Source: Maricaulis virginensis (lineage in GTDB: Bacteria; Pseudomonadota; Alphaproteobacteria; Caulobacterales; Maricaulaceae). From it: 64,000 bases of DNA. Below, in pieces: positions 43,369 to 51,971 of this stretch (positions are counted from its first letter, which is position 1; each line of letters opens with the position of its first letter). The position numbers and the translations under genes were made by a program. Under the pieces are notes generated by a model. It was not told the DNA's origin. It made no database searches and saw only the letters and a program-made list of their open reading frames with translations. Location of the stretch: assembly GCF_027922185.1 (NCBI RefSeq), contig NZ_BSFE01000011.1, positions 55,755 to 119,754 on the forward strand, written 5' to 3'.

Positions 43369-43560
43369 CTATCGTAGGCGCAGCAGCGCAACTGCCAGCA
43401 CAGCCAGACCGACTAGGGTCAGACAGATTGCCAGTTGGACAGGTAGTGCGTTGAACAGGAAGATGGAGCAGCGGCCGAAGAAGGCGGCGATGCAGATGAG
43501 GGTGAGAATTCCGAAGGCGCGATCGATGTGTGCGCTTACGGGAATTTGGTAGCGAGACAT
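43369..43560 (-). CDS. Very small membrane protein
   Basis: The 63-residue product (MSRYQIPVSAHIDRAFGI) has two hydrophobic helices (LTLICIAAFFGRCSIFLF; LAICLTLVGLAVLAVALL). The ribosome site GGAGGAAAG overlaps the 3' arm of a TCCACGG/CCGTGGA hairpin (43568-43589). That hairpin is preceded by AAAGAAGAAAAGG starting just after the radC stop, so the leader is an intercistronic control element. Function unknown. Confidence 0.55.
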   Translation of the reverse strand: MSRYQIPVSAHIDRAFGILTLICIAAFFGRCSIFLFNALPVQLAICLTLVGLAVLAVALLRLR

Positions 43561-43567
43561 GCTTTCC

Positions 43568-43610
43568 TCCACGGATGACACTCCGTGGAACCCCGCCTTT
43601 TCTTCTTTCA
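43568..43610 (-). promoter_or_regulatory. Purine-run plus hairpin between radC and the next gene
   Basis: On the minus strand GAAAGAAGAAAAGG (~43595-43608) precedes TCCACGG-(8-base loop)-CCGTGGA. The final GGA of the stem is the start of the GGAGGAAAGC ribosome site of the gene at 43560. This is the same arrangement as at 4831 and 42616. Confidence 0.55.
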
Positions 43611-43613
43611 GGT

Positions 43614-44267
43614 TCAGAGCAGGCCGTTGGCCTTGAAGCTGTAGTGTCCTTGCCGGCCGACCACGACGTGGTCGTGAATCTTGATGTCGAGTGAGGCGAG
43701 AACGTCGCTGAGTGTTTTGGTCATGGTGATGTCCGCCTGGGAGGGCGAGGGGTCACCAGACGGATGAGGATGGACCAAGATCACGGCCGTCGCATGGTGG
43801 AGAAGACACTGCCGGGCAATCTCTCGAGGATAGACCGGCGCGTGATCTATCGAGCCTTCCGACATCAGTTTGTCCGCGATCAACCGATTCTTTCTGTCTA
43901 ACATGAGTATGTAGAGGCATTCGGTAGCTCTGTGCTGAAACCGGCCCTGAACATAGGCCATAAGGGCGCTCCAGCTGCCGATTACGTCGCGGTTGAAAAC
44001 CTTGGATCGACAGAGCTCCATAGAGAGGTCCTGGACCAGCCGTAGATCCTCGACAGCCGCCGCTGGCAGATCGAGTGTTGCGGCCGGCTGGGTGCTTGCC
44101 GCCTGGATGACCCCGCCCACATCGCTATAGGCCTTGATCAGCTTGCATGCCTGACTGAAAGCTGTGTCCCCGAGGTGCCGAGCCAAGAGCCTGGCCAGCA
44201 ATGCTGGGCCCTCGAACCGCTGCGAGATATCGGCATCATGCTGAATAGCAGTTTTGGGCTCACTCAT
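43614..44267 (-). CDS. radC: RadC-family (JAB/MPN) protein
   Basis: The 217-residue protein carries the RadC C-terminal domain with the metal-binding HxH-x10-D pattern in VHPHPSGDPSPSQAD. It is preceded by the RadC-like N-terminal helices (ALLARLLARHLGDTAFSQAC). RadC-like genes are very common on conjugative plasmids and islands. No repair role has been proven, and a link with anti-defence or recombination is only suspected. It starts after AAAGGAGG, with a purine-run leader similar to the neighbours, and lies next to the iteron array. Confidence 0.88.
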   Translation of the reverse strand: MSEPKTAIQHDADISQRFEGPALLARLLARHLGDTAFSQACKLIKAYSDVGGVIQAASTQPAATLDLPAAAVEDLRLVQDLSMELCRSKVFNRDVIGSWSALMAYVQGRFQHRATECLYILMLDRKNRLIADKLMSEGSIDHAPVYPREIARQCLLHHATAVILVHPHPSGDPSPSQADITMTKTLSDVLASLDIKIHDHVVVGRQGHYSFKANGLL

Positions 44268-44403
44268 GGCTTTTCCTCCTTTAAATCCAGATCGCCATTC
44301 CTCACTCTTCCTTTCGCGTGGCGGACCTTAGAACGTTATATGGAATGTTAAGGGGTTACTCCGGCCATTTCGTCCGTGGTTTCCGATACTTGCGCAGATA
44401 TCC

Positions 44404-45135
44404 GTCCACGATGGCACGAAGCGGTGTCTGCGAAAGACCGACCATCATTGGCCGCGAACGCCCGACGCAGGCGCCGCGATCGCCCGATTGCACTATTTGT
44501 GGTCCGCGATCGCCCGAACCAGCGTCCTTGTTGGCCCGATCGGGGTCCGCGATCGCCCGGTAATGCTCTACGGGCGTTAGTGTTTCTGTCCGGGATCGCC
44601 CGCTCTAGTGGCCGGGATAGCCCGAATGACGTCCGTGATCGCCCGAACATGAAGAGTGTCGCACGATGCCAAGAACAAGGAGTCGCAATTCTTCGACAGA
44701 GCGTCGTGAAATCAACGGTCTAGCGACGACGCTGTGATGATCAAACTGACAGAAAGTGAGATTCCCGCGAAGCCAAGAACTGCAAGGCGACGAAAATTCG
44801 TGGCGCGAAGGGCCAGCCTCGCTAAGCGCCTGTATTTATGGACATATGGCAACGATGGGAGACGAAATTGTCAGTTTTCGTGAGATCGTACGGCATACGT
44901 CCGCGATAGTACGAAGGGCTGGCGGATACGGTAGGAACAGTGTCCGCGATGGCCCGAATGCCGGGAACATGACGTGAACAATCGCTGAAGTTCTCGGGCG
45001 ATCGCGGACGTAATGGCCAGATTGGCTCGGGCGATCCCGGACACTAGCGGCCTCGATGCGACCTTTTGGGGGAACTACAAGGGCAGATCGGTTTTTCGCG
45101 GACGTCGCCGGCGTCGCGCTCGGGCGATCGCAGAC
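44404..45135. repeat. oriV: Iteron array, putative origin of replication
   Basis: About 14 copies of a 17-bp repeat with consensus GTCCGCGATCGCCCGAA are present. Direct copies start near 44404, 44426, 44450, 44472, 44502, 44545, 44588, 44610, 44631, 44899 and 44942. Three inverted copies lie near 44994, 45026 and 45119, the last ending at the repA stop. Spacing of the first nine is close to 22 bp or its double, i.e. on one face of the helix. This is typical of initiator-bound iterons. The inverted group could serve copy-number control. No supported gene lies in this stretch. Confidence 0.85.
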
Positions 45136-45136
45136 G

Positions 45137-46006
45137 TTAGCGAGCGTAGGCGAGCCTGGGGCTCGCTTTGATGAACACAATCTTCGTGCGGACCGCTGCA
45201 GCGCGCGGGGAGGGGCTCTCGATACGCAGTTTGTAGCCAGGCAGACTGTCTTCCTCGATAATCCGCTTTATATGGGCTTTGAGCTTGCGTACGGGTGCCT
45301 GGGATCCCATCCATTCGTGCAGTGACTGCAAGTTGATCTCGAAGCGGGATTTCTCGCGGCCGACGTGTTTTGTCGCGATTTCGTAGAGTCGTCGCTCGAT
45401 ACCGCCTTGGATGTCGAGGTAGCGGCGATCCATGGAGATGTATCGGCCCGCTTCGGTCAGCTTTGCAAATGTCCATGTCGACAACTGGACGACAATGCTT
45501 TTGAGCACGCGGCCGCGCTTTGTGTTTCTGCGGCGGAACTCGAAGCTCTCGATGTAGTGAACACCGGATTCCATGCTCTCTTCGCCGGCATTGAAATTCC
45601 CGGAAATCACCGTGCCGTGTAGTCGCCTCAGCGCCGCCTCGAGACGCTGATAGTCTGCTTTGCCGGTCCCGCGATTGGCCCATTTGAGAAAATCGTGCGC
45701 CGTGAACTCGACCAGTCGGCTGACCGGCTCGTTCCGGTTCAATTTGTCGATCAGCAGGGAGTGCAAAAAAAGAATCAAGTCCTTGTCGTAGATTGTCGCG
45801 ATCCCGTCCGAGGTGCCCTTCACGGTGAAGGTGATGTGCTGACCGTTGGAGTACCGGTAGTCAAACTGGATGGGCTTGGTTCGCCGGGACTTTTCGATCG
45901 AGTAGAGCGGCATGCTGATAATATCGATGTCGTTCTTGATCGACGGCAGATGCAGGGCCGAATAGAGCAAGTCCGGTTGGACAGGCAGTTGCGCTTCCGA
46001 GGACAT
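45137..46006 (-). CDS. repA: Plasmid replication initiator RepA (RPA family)
   Basis: The 289-residue protein matches the replication initiator A family of alphaproteobacterial plasmids. It has a start region PVQPDLLYSALHLPSIKNDI, a winged-helix first domain (HDFLKWANRGTGKADYQRLE...), a basic RRRNTKRGRVLKS turn and GGIERRLYEIATKHVGREK in the second winged helix. It should bind the adjacent iterons (44404-45135) and open the origin. The gene is oriented towards the iterons, which overlap its end, an uncommon arrangement since iterons usually precede rep. Confidence 0.9.
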   Translation of the reverse strand: MSSEAQLPVQPDLLYSALHLPSIKNDIDIISMPLYSIEKSRRTKPIQFDYRYSNGQHITFTVKGTSDGIATIYDKDLILFLHSLLIDKLNRNEPVSRLVEFTAHDFLKWANRGTGKADYQRLEAALRRLHGTVISGNFNAGEESMESGVHYIESFEFRRRNTKRGRVLKSIVVQLSTWTFAKLTEAGRYISMDRRYLDIQGGIERRLYEIATKHVGREKSRFEINLQSLHEWMGSQAPVRKLKAHIKRIIEEDSLPGYKLRIESPSPRAAAVRTKIVFIKASPRLAYAR

Positions 46007-46084
46007 GATGAGCTCCGTTTCAAGGCCAATTCGGCCTGATTCCTGAAGGTGGTTAACCTTTGAGGAAGGAGAGTCACCAATTCG

Positions 46085-46270
46085 TTAATTTAGGCTGGGC
46101 GGTAAGCTCGCAATCAGCGCGCTGAGCTTCTCTGATAATGCTGGCCAGTCCGCCTCCAGCTCCTCGGCACACCATTCTAGATCCTCAATCAAGGCAAGGC
46201 GGGTGTAGGCGGCGTGGGGGTCAGTGATGGGCATGCGCAAAACGTCTTCGCCCAGCCGTTCGATGGCCAT
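46085..46270 (-). CDS. Small hypothetical protein upstream of repA
   Basis: From Met at 46270 (MAIERLGEDVLRMPITDP) a 61-residue acidic helical protein is encoded, preceded by GGAGCAGACC. An upstream ATG at 46390 would give ~101 residues with a hydrophobic N-terminus (IVVSLIHFLWAELLSG). It ends 79 bases before repA on the same strand and may be a copy-number or leader gene of the replication unit. No family is recognised. The left end of the tni module probably lies just beyond its 5' side. Confidence 0.5.
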   Translation of the reverse strand: MAIERLGEDVLRMPITDPHAAYTRLALIEDLEWCAEELEADWPALSEKLSALIASLPPSLN

Positions 46271-46435
46271 GGTCTGCTCCAAGTCGCTTAAAGAAGGTGC
46301 CGCACCGCGGCTCAGCAAAATTTTGCCAGAGAGGAGTTCGGCCCACAAGAAATGGATTAATGATACGACAATTTCGATTGAGCACCGCATCAGTCCCGAC
46401 CTGATGGTCCGCCTCTGAGCGCTCTTCCGTTGGCC

Positions 46436-46625
46436 ATTCTCAGAACTTTTGACCAATTCTCACGAGTTTGACCAAGGTAACCCCTTGTTGGCGCTTTCCA
46501 AAAATCCTGAGAATTGAACCGCTGATTCCCCACAGATTTTTGGAAAGTTTTGGTCAAAAATGCTGAGAATATCGAGCATCGTTGATCAAAAATGTTGAGA
46601 ATCCCGTTCTCAGCCGTTTTGACAA
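46436..46625. repeat. Six ~20-bp repeats beside tniA, likely transposase-binding end
   Basis: Copies of a motif TTGGTCAAAA-nTn-CTGAGAAT occur at 46550-46570 and 46582-46602 (direct), with a weaker one at 46495-46514. Inverse copies are at 46436-46456, 46456-46475 and 46606-46625. Clustered ~20-bp repeats next to the transposase gene are typical of Tn7/Tn402-like element ends. An alternative is that they belong to repA control. No matching right-hand set was found up to the window end. From 46626 to 46795 there is an AT-rich leader without an obvious gene. Confidence 0.6.
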
Positions 46626-46795
46626 AATTCCATATAAACAATGAGTAACAGTCTTTTTTGCGCGACCCGGATATTTGCCTGCTTTCAATTTTAGCGAATA
46701 ATAGAAACAATTCTTATTTGAGGATTCGAAAGCGCCTATGTTGTTAGAATAGATTTCGTATAGTTCGCGCTCATCACAAACAGGTAGCGCGATTC

Positions 46796-48469
46796 ATGAA
46801 GTCATCGCGAAACGAGTACGAAAAGCATCCGGGATGGAAGTTCGCTCAGAAGGCCTTTGCGGCGCTCAGGCCTTGTCTGAGCTCGGGGAAGCTGGCGGAA
46901 GACGTTCGTGCTGAACTGATGGAAGAGCTGGGTATCAGTGAAGCCACCCTGTACCGCTATCTCGATAGGCTTCGCGCACGGCCTGTTGCTTCTTCTCTTT
47001 TGCCCAAGCGGGCAAGCACTGGTTCAGGGCGAAATATAGACGGGGGTGTTTCCGCTGAGGCGCTCATGCAAACCGTCATAGAGAAATACTACCTCGCGGC
47101 GCAGAAGCGCACCGTGGCTGCTGCCTATAAGCAGCTCCTAAGGGTTTGTGTCGAGGAAAACGTCGACGTGCCGAGCTACTCCACCTTTCACCGCCGCGTT
47201 CGCGCATTGTCGAAGGCAGCTGCCAGCGAGCGCCGGCTTGGTGCACGCGCGCACCGTAGTAAGTATTCACCCAAGACAACCCATTTCGAAACCAGCGCTC
47301 CGATGGAGATTGTCCAGATCGACAGCACCATCATGGATGTCATGCTTGTCGATCGGAACCACCGCGAGGAAATTGGCCGCCCCGTCCTCACCGTTGCCGT
47401 CGATGTCTACACGCGGATGATCGTGGGTTTTCACATCGACTTCATCGGGCCCTCGACCGAGAGTATTGCTGCGACTTTGCGCCAGCTGGCTTTCCCGAAA
47501 GACGATTTTCTGCGTCGATACGGCATCACCGGAGACTGGCCGACACTGGGGTTGCCTAAAGCCCTGCACATGGACAATGGCAAAGAGTTTCGGTCGGCAG
47601 CTATGAGCCGGGGGGCAGGGGAGCACGGCATCGAGCTGCTCTATCGGCCGGTCGGGACCCCACACTTCGGGGGGCACGTCGAAAGCGTCATACGTACCTT
47701 GATGCTCAAGACGCACGAATTGCCGGGCACGACCTTCTCCAATATCACCTACAAAGGGCGATACGACAGCAGCGCTAAAGCGTCTCTGACCATGCCTGAG
47801 CTGCTGACGTTCATCGGCCGCTATATCGTCTGCCAGTACCATCATACGGTCCACTCGCGCACCGGCATGACTCCGATCGCTCGGTATCAAGTAGCTCTGG
47901 AGAACGGCTTCGCGCCTCTTATTCCGGCCAAGGAAGCCGCACTCTTCGAGGCGGACTTTCGTACGCGAGTTGTACGGATGACGGGACGCGGCGGCATTCA
48001 GTTCGAGCGGATCGAATACTGGAGCCCAGACGTGCAGGCTTGGTACGACAACAACGTTCGGAAAATCAGCGTCCTCCCGGTTTCCTACGATGTCAGCGTG
48101 ATCGATGTCATCGGTCCCGACGGCGCTCTCTACACCGTGCCGGCCAAGAGCGATCGAGTTCCAAACATCAGTCGAGCCGAGTGGAGAGCATATCGCGACA
48201 CTATCAATAAACGCCAACCCCTGAACGCTCTCACAGATCGAGAGCTCGCGAAACTGATTGAGCAGGAACATCAACATGTTCAGCGGGCAAAGGAGCTAAC
48301 GCGCAAGGCAAAACGCTCGCGAGATCGACAAGCCTACTACAGCGAGGCGGCCCCATCCTCTCCAGCGATGCACTCGTCAAAAGCGAGCCTGGACAGCGAG
48401 GTTACGTTCGACGCTTCCGACATGTTGCCCATCAGGCTTCGCCGAGAGGGAATGATCGACGATGACTGA
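46796..48469 (+). CDS. tniA: TniA/TnsB-type DDE transposase
   Basis: The 557-residue protein has an N-terminal HTH (ELGISEATLYRYLDRLRA) and an rve-type integrase core. The catalytic triad is D176 (VQIDST), D260 (LHMDNGKEF) and E296 (GHVESVIR), a DD35E spacing. A Mu-type beta-barrel and a basic C-terminus follow. It would cut and join the element ends, with tniB and tniQ as helper genes downstream. The catalytic residues are intact. The next gene overlaps it by eight bases. Length is close to TniA of Tn402/Tn5053. Confidence 0.92.
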   Translation: MKSSRNEYEKHPGWKFAQKAFAALRPCLSSGKLAEDVRAELMEELGISEATLYRYLDRLRARPVASSLLPKRASTGSGRNIDGGVSAEALMQTVIEKYYLAAQKRTVAAAYKQLLRVCVEENVDVPSYSTFHRRVRALSKAAASERRLGARAHRSKYSPKTTHFETSAPMEIVQIDSTIMDVMLVDRNHREEIGRPVLTVAVDVYTRMIVGFHIDFIGPSTESIAATLRQLAFPKDDFLRRYGITGDWPTLGLPKALHMDNGKEFRSAAMSRGAGEHGIELLYRPVGTPHFGGHVESVIRTLMLKTHELPGTTFSNITYKGRYDSSAKASLTMPELLTFIGRYIVCQYHHTVHSRTGMTPIARYQVALENGFAPLIPAKEAALFEADFRTRVVRMTGRGGIQFERIEYWSPDVQAWYDNNVRKISVLPVSYDVSVIDVIGPDGALYTVPAKSDRVPNISRAEWRAYRDTINKRQPLNALTDRELAKLIEQEHQHVQRAKELTRKAKRSRDRQAYYSEAAPSSPAMHSSKASLDSEVTFDASDMLPIRLRREGMIDDD

Positions 48470-49304
48470 TCTCCAACATCTCGAGCTCAAGGCCAGCGAC
48501 GAAGTTCTCAGAGAGTTCTTCGCGGACCGTTTCGTCGAACATCCGTCCGCCACGGCGATCATGGAGGAAATGAGGTTTATTTACGAGACTGGCGCGCTAA
48601 AACGGCGCCCGTACAACCTCATGGTCGTCGGCGATTCCGGTGCCGGAACAACCGCGTTGCTTGAAGAATTTGTGCGTCGCTATGCAAAAGTCGATCTCGC
48701 AGAAGGGATCGTGAGCCAGGTACGCACGATTGCGATCACCGAAATGCCGGTGAACCCATCTGAGGGAACTCTCCTATCGGCGATCTCGGAAGCCGGCGGC
48801 CTGGGGCCTATGGACAAACCCAATCTCGGACGGTTCGTCACTGGAGCGGACCGCAGCGGCCTAAGGCTCATCATCATCGACGAGTTTCACAATCTTGATG
48901 CCGCCACCCGCAATCACAAGCTCGCCTGTCTCAACCTTCTGAAATGGCTGGGCAACCAGACCGGGCTCTCGCTGATTATTGCGGGCACACAGAACATCTC
49001 GAGAATCATGTCCTACGACGAACAGTTCGAGAAAAGATTCCGAGCTCTTAAGCTGCCCAATTGGCGATCCGACAGACATCTTGAGCGTTTCGTCTACAGC
49101 TATCTCGCCTCGCTTCCGATCGAGACACCCAAATCGCTTCCGCGCCGGTTATTCGTCGCGCTTCTTAAGGGGCCCAGCCCACGAACGGTGGATATCGCCT
49201 TTACGCTGTCTCAGGCCGCCTACGAAGCACAGCGATCGGGCGATCCCGGACGATTGACCGAAATCGTCGAGGAAATAATTGGGCGGAGCGGATATGTCTC
49301 CTGA
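48462..49304 (+). CDS. tniB: TniB AAA+ ATPase with altered Walker A motif
   Basis: The 280-residue protein has the TniB/TnsC ATPase layout. The phosphate loop reads GDSGAGTT (residues 57-64), so the expected Lys at position 63 is Thr (codon ACA; AAA would restore it). The Walker B LIIIDEFHNLD (~134-144) and the downstream LxLxIAGTQNI sensor-like segment are intact. TniB normally uses ATP to choose targets and activate TniA, so loss of the Lys would be expected to cripple nucleotide binding. It overlaps tniA by eight bases and tniQ by eleven. Confidence 0.88.
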   Translation: MTDLQHLELKASDEVLREFFADRFVEHPSATAIMEEMRFIYETGALKRRPYNLMVVGDSGAGTTALLEEFVRRYAKVDLAEGIVSQVRTIAITEMPVNPSEGTLLSAISEAGGLGPMDKPNLGRFVTGADRSGLRLIIIDEFHNLDAATRNHKLACLNLLKWLGNQTGLSLIIAGTQNISRIMSYDEQFEKRFRALKLPNWRSDRHLERFVYSYLASLPIETPKSLPRRLFVALLKGPSPRTVDIAFTLSQAAYEAQRSGDPGRLTEIVEEIIGRSGYVS

Positions 49305-50419
49305 CATGGGCTATGCCAGCGCTCGAGAGCTTCAGCCTCATCCCGGGCAGAGGCTTACCGAGTGGGCCCGGCGGGTGGATGATCGCCGGCCGGAATCCAA
49401 AATAAAAGTGACGCCCCTGCCGTGTTTCGAAGTCACTTGGGACGGCGATGGGAAGCGCAGCGTGAAGAACCCAGACGCTGCGGGCGAGATGGCCGCACTG
49501 ACGGGCGTCGCCGCAATGGCTGTACTTGAAATGCTTGAGCGGGAACTTAGGGTTTTTGACCGATATGCACCATGGATACGGCTCAGCGCCGAATACGGAT
49601 ATCTGACGACGACCTTTCCAAGGAAAGAAGTGCGAATTTGCCCGCTGTGTGCTCTGGGAAATGTCGAACGCAAAAGCGCTTCCGGTGGCGCGGCCAGAAC
49701 ATCAACTCCCGCTATCCACGGTATGTCTGAAGCATAACGCCTCCTTACTCGCAATCGGATCCGAACGCCGGGGCTCGGAGTGGGAACCGGATGTCCTGAC
49801 TCCGCCATTTCCGGGCGAGATATGGACCACCATCGAGCGGCTCACCGGCGGACGGGGCAGGGATCTCGATCGGCGAAAGGGCACCATCACTCCGAACGCA
49901 GTCAGGATGAACGCGCTCTTCGGAGATGATCGGCGGGCCGCCTCAACCGCTCGGCACCTCGGCTTTGCCGGCGTGGCGGAGGCTCGAGAAGCTTTCTTTG
50001 GAATGCTATTTTTGCTAACCCGCAAGCGGCCGGAGGGAAATGGTGTCGTGGCTGACCTGTTTCACCCGTCGCATCGTCAACACCGCATCTTTTTCTACCC
50101 CGGCGCGACGAGCCTCGATAATTTCGGAATCGGCGACGACGATCCCAACACCGCGCTCGACATTATCGGCGCGCTAGTGTGTCGAAATCCAAACCTCTTC
50201 CAGTATCGCCTGAGCGGGATCTCTGGCGTATCGCGAACCCATTTCATCAATCGCTATCGCAAAGACCTCGGCGAATTGTCGACGGAGCCGTTGCTGCTGC
50301 TTGCTAGCTTGTTCGACCAGCATATCGGTCAATTCTTCGAGACTTCGATCTCGAAGTACTTCCCATTGTTTGCGAATAGCTGGCACGAGGCAGTGCGACG
50401 ATACTACAAGGCCAAATAG
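49294..50419 (+). pseudogene. tniQ: tniQ target-selection gene, broken by one base
   Basis: The first frame starts at ATG 49294 and ends at 49737; the second frame continues from ~49649 to 50419. The CPLC half of the TniQ zinc finger (VRICPLCALGNVERK) is in the first frame and the matching VCLKHNASLL half in the second. Removing one A from the run CAAAAG (49671-49676) joins them as ...NVERKALPVARPEHQLP..., a normal TniQ finger. The rest (GLSGVSRTHFIN-like HTH) is intact. Either the gene is dead, or it uses frameshifting, or the base is a sequencing error. Confidence 0.78.
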
Positions 50420-50500
50420 GACCTCCTGGGTGCGCGACGCTCCTGCAGTGCCCGAGAGGCCAATGCACAACTTGGATCTCTCAGGCAGACGAACAGCGTC

Positions 50501-50911
50501 TTAGCCATCACGCTCGGCGTCCAGGTAGTTCCGCACGCGCATCAGATCGGTGATGTAGCCGTTCATCATGAGGTCGAGCGCGGACCTTCCTCCGAATGCG
50601 TCATTAGGCTTCTTGATCCAGGCGTCGCCGCGAGCGGGATCGCGAAACAAGGTGCGCGAGGCCTTGTGGATGCCGAGCAGAATGCCCAAGCGCATGCCGC
50701 GATCACGCGATATGCGGCCAGGGCCCGCACTGCACCAACGACGGTAGGTCGACTTCGGCATGTCGAGCAATGCCGCCGCTTGGGCCTCCGACAATTCCCA
50801 CCGGGTGAACAGCTTCGTCGCCGCGCGAAACCCCGCGGCGGCCTCCTCGGGGAAAATCGGCCCGGGCGTGAACTCTCGCGGCGCGGTGTTGATCGGAACG
50901 AAACGGACCAT
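50501..50911 (-). CDS. Orphan Xre/MbcA-type antitoxin, paralogue of the RES partner
   Basis: The ATG at 50911 (MVRFVPINTAPREFTPGP) encodes ~136 residues with an HTH (LSEAQAAALLDMPKSTYRRW) and a C-terminal block (SALDLMMNGYITDLMRVRNY) nearly identical to the antitoxin at 7528-7953. Unlike that gene it has no RES toxin after it: downstream (50420-50500) there is no RES frame, only the end of tniQ. It may be a relic, or it may neutralise RES toxins in trans. A TATAAT near 50932 lies in a dyad-like context similar to that of the other copy. Confidence 0.8.
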   Translation of the reverse strand: MVRFVPINTAPREFTPGPIFPEEAAAGFRAATKLFTRWELSEAQAAALLDMPKSTYRRWCSAGPGRISRDRGMRLGILLGIHKASRTLFRDPARGDAWIKKPNDAFGGRSALDLMMNGYITDLMRVRNYLDAERDG

Positions 50912-50977
50912 GATTGCTGCTCCAGACCGTGTGATTATAACTGCGCGAAAGGTCAAAGCGAAGGGCAGGCAGGGCGT

Positions 50978-51115
50978 ATGTCGGAACAAGGCGGCTCATG
51001 GGTGGGCACGCGGCTCCAAGCTGCGTTCGACATCCACGGAAAGATGCCTCAGATGGCGCTGGACGAGTTGGATTGGCCGACATTACCAGAACTCAGCCAA
51101 GAGGAGGCCGAGTAG
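50978..51115 (+). CDS. Possible very small protein
   Basis: An ATG at 50978 opens 45 codons (MSEQGGSWVGTRLQAAFD... ending LPELSQEEAE), preceded by GGCAGGCAGGG. The frame is acidic at its end and has no recognised motif. It starts divergently ~65 bases from the orphan antitoxin. It could be a real small gene, but length alone cannot establish this. Confidence 0.3.
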   Translation: MSEQGGSWVGTRLQAAFDIHGKMPQMALDELDWPTLPELSQEEAE

Positions 51116-51239
51116 CTGGTATCGACGGAGAACATACGAAATGCTGAGCCGCAATCGGGTTCTGGCGCCCCGACAATAAGGCGCTCGATTTCCTGTGCTG
51201 GAGACTCGGGGTAGCTTCCCGCTCCGATCGGGAAGCACG

Positions 51240-51971
51240 ATGATGAAGCTATATAGGCATGCGAACTGGCTCCTCTTCCGCCAGGAAGTCATCAAGCTCG
51301 ATGGTGGTCGGTGTGTGCGCTGTGCCCGCGGCCCCGAAGATGGCGCTGTACTGCAGGTGCATCACAAGGCTTATGTGCCGGGCCGCGCGCCTTGGGATTA
51401 TCCTTACCGCGAGTGCGAAACTCTGTGTAAAGGTTGCCACGCCGGAGAGCACGGGCTCATCATGCCGCAGTCTGGATGGAGCCATCTCGGTACGGACGAT
51501 CTGGAGGACATCTCCGGGAATTGTGAGCTTTGCGGAAACAAGATTCGCTACGTCTACGCGATTGGACATCCCACATGGGGCGCCATGGCAGTTGGCACAG
51601 ACTGCTGCGACAGGCTGACGGGAACGACGGATTCTAGCGAATTCCACGATCGCCGCATTAGCCAGTGCGAAAAGCGCAAACGCTTCGTCGACAGCCCCCG
51701 ATGGAGGCCAGATGGTAGCGATGCCCTGGCGATCACTAGGGCGGGTATCGAGGTCCGGATCTCATCCGACGATGGCACCTTTCAGCTCGCCATCGACGGC
51801 ATCCGAGGCAGGGCATCCTATCCGACCATCCTCGACGCCAAAATGAAGGCCTTCGAGTTCATCGAATCTGGCGACGCTGCGGCCTTTCTTGCGACGCGTT
51901 TAGTACGCCGTAGCCGGGAGCGGGGGCAGGGGCACCCTTCTGAAGCAGGGCCGGCAGTGATTGGGCCATGA
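51240..51971 (+). CDS. HNH-type zinc protein
   Basis: From ATGATG at 51240 (MMKLYRHANWLLFRQEVIKL) the ~243-residue protein has an HNH nuclease pattern: RCVRCARG, then LQVHHKAYVPG (His-His), then CETLCKGCHAGEHG. A second zinc cluster (CELCGNKIRYVY ... GTDCCDRL) follows. The His-His and Cys pairs support a bona fide ββα-metal finger, although the expected Asn cannot be placed with confidence. It may be a nuclease or a DNA-binding accessory. It stands between the decaying tni module and the metal-resistance block and has no clear operon partner. Confidence 0.7.
   Translation: MMKLYRHANWLLFRQEVIKLDGGRCVRCARGPEDGAVLQVHHKAYVPGRAPWDYPYRECETLCKGCHAGEHGLIMPQSGWSHLGTDDLEDISGNCELCGNKIRYVYAIGHPTWGAMAVGTDCCDRLTGTTDSSEFHDRRISQCEKRKRFVDSPRWRPDGSDALAITRAGIEVRISSDDGTFQLAIDGIRGRASYPTILDAKMKAFEFIESGDAAAFLATRLVRRSRERGQGHPSEAGPAVIGP

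Noticed and set aside
44318..45000. Short open frames on both strands in the iteron region
   Set aside because: They are made of translated iterons (repeated Arg/Ser-rich peptides) and have no convincing starts.
44404..45135. Dense short repeats suggesting a CRISPR array
   Set aside because: Repeats are 17 bp, occur in both directions, vary in sequence and have spacers of only 4-6 bp or multiples of a ~22-bp period. There is no cas gene. They fit iterons.
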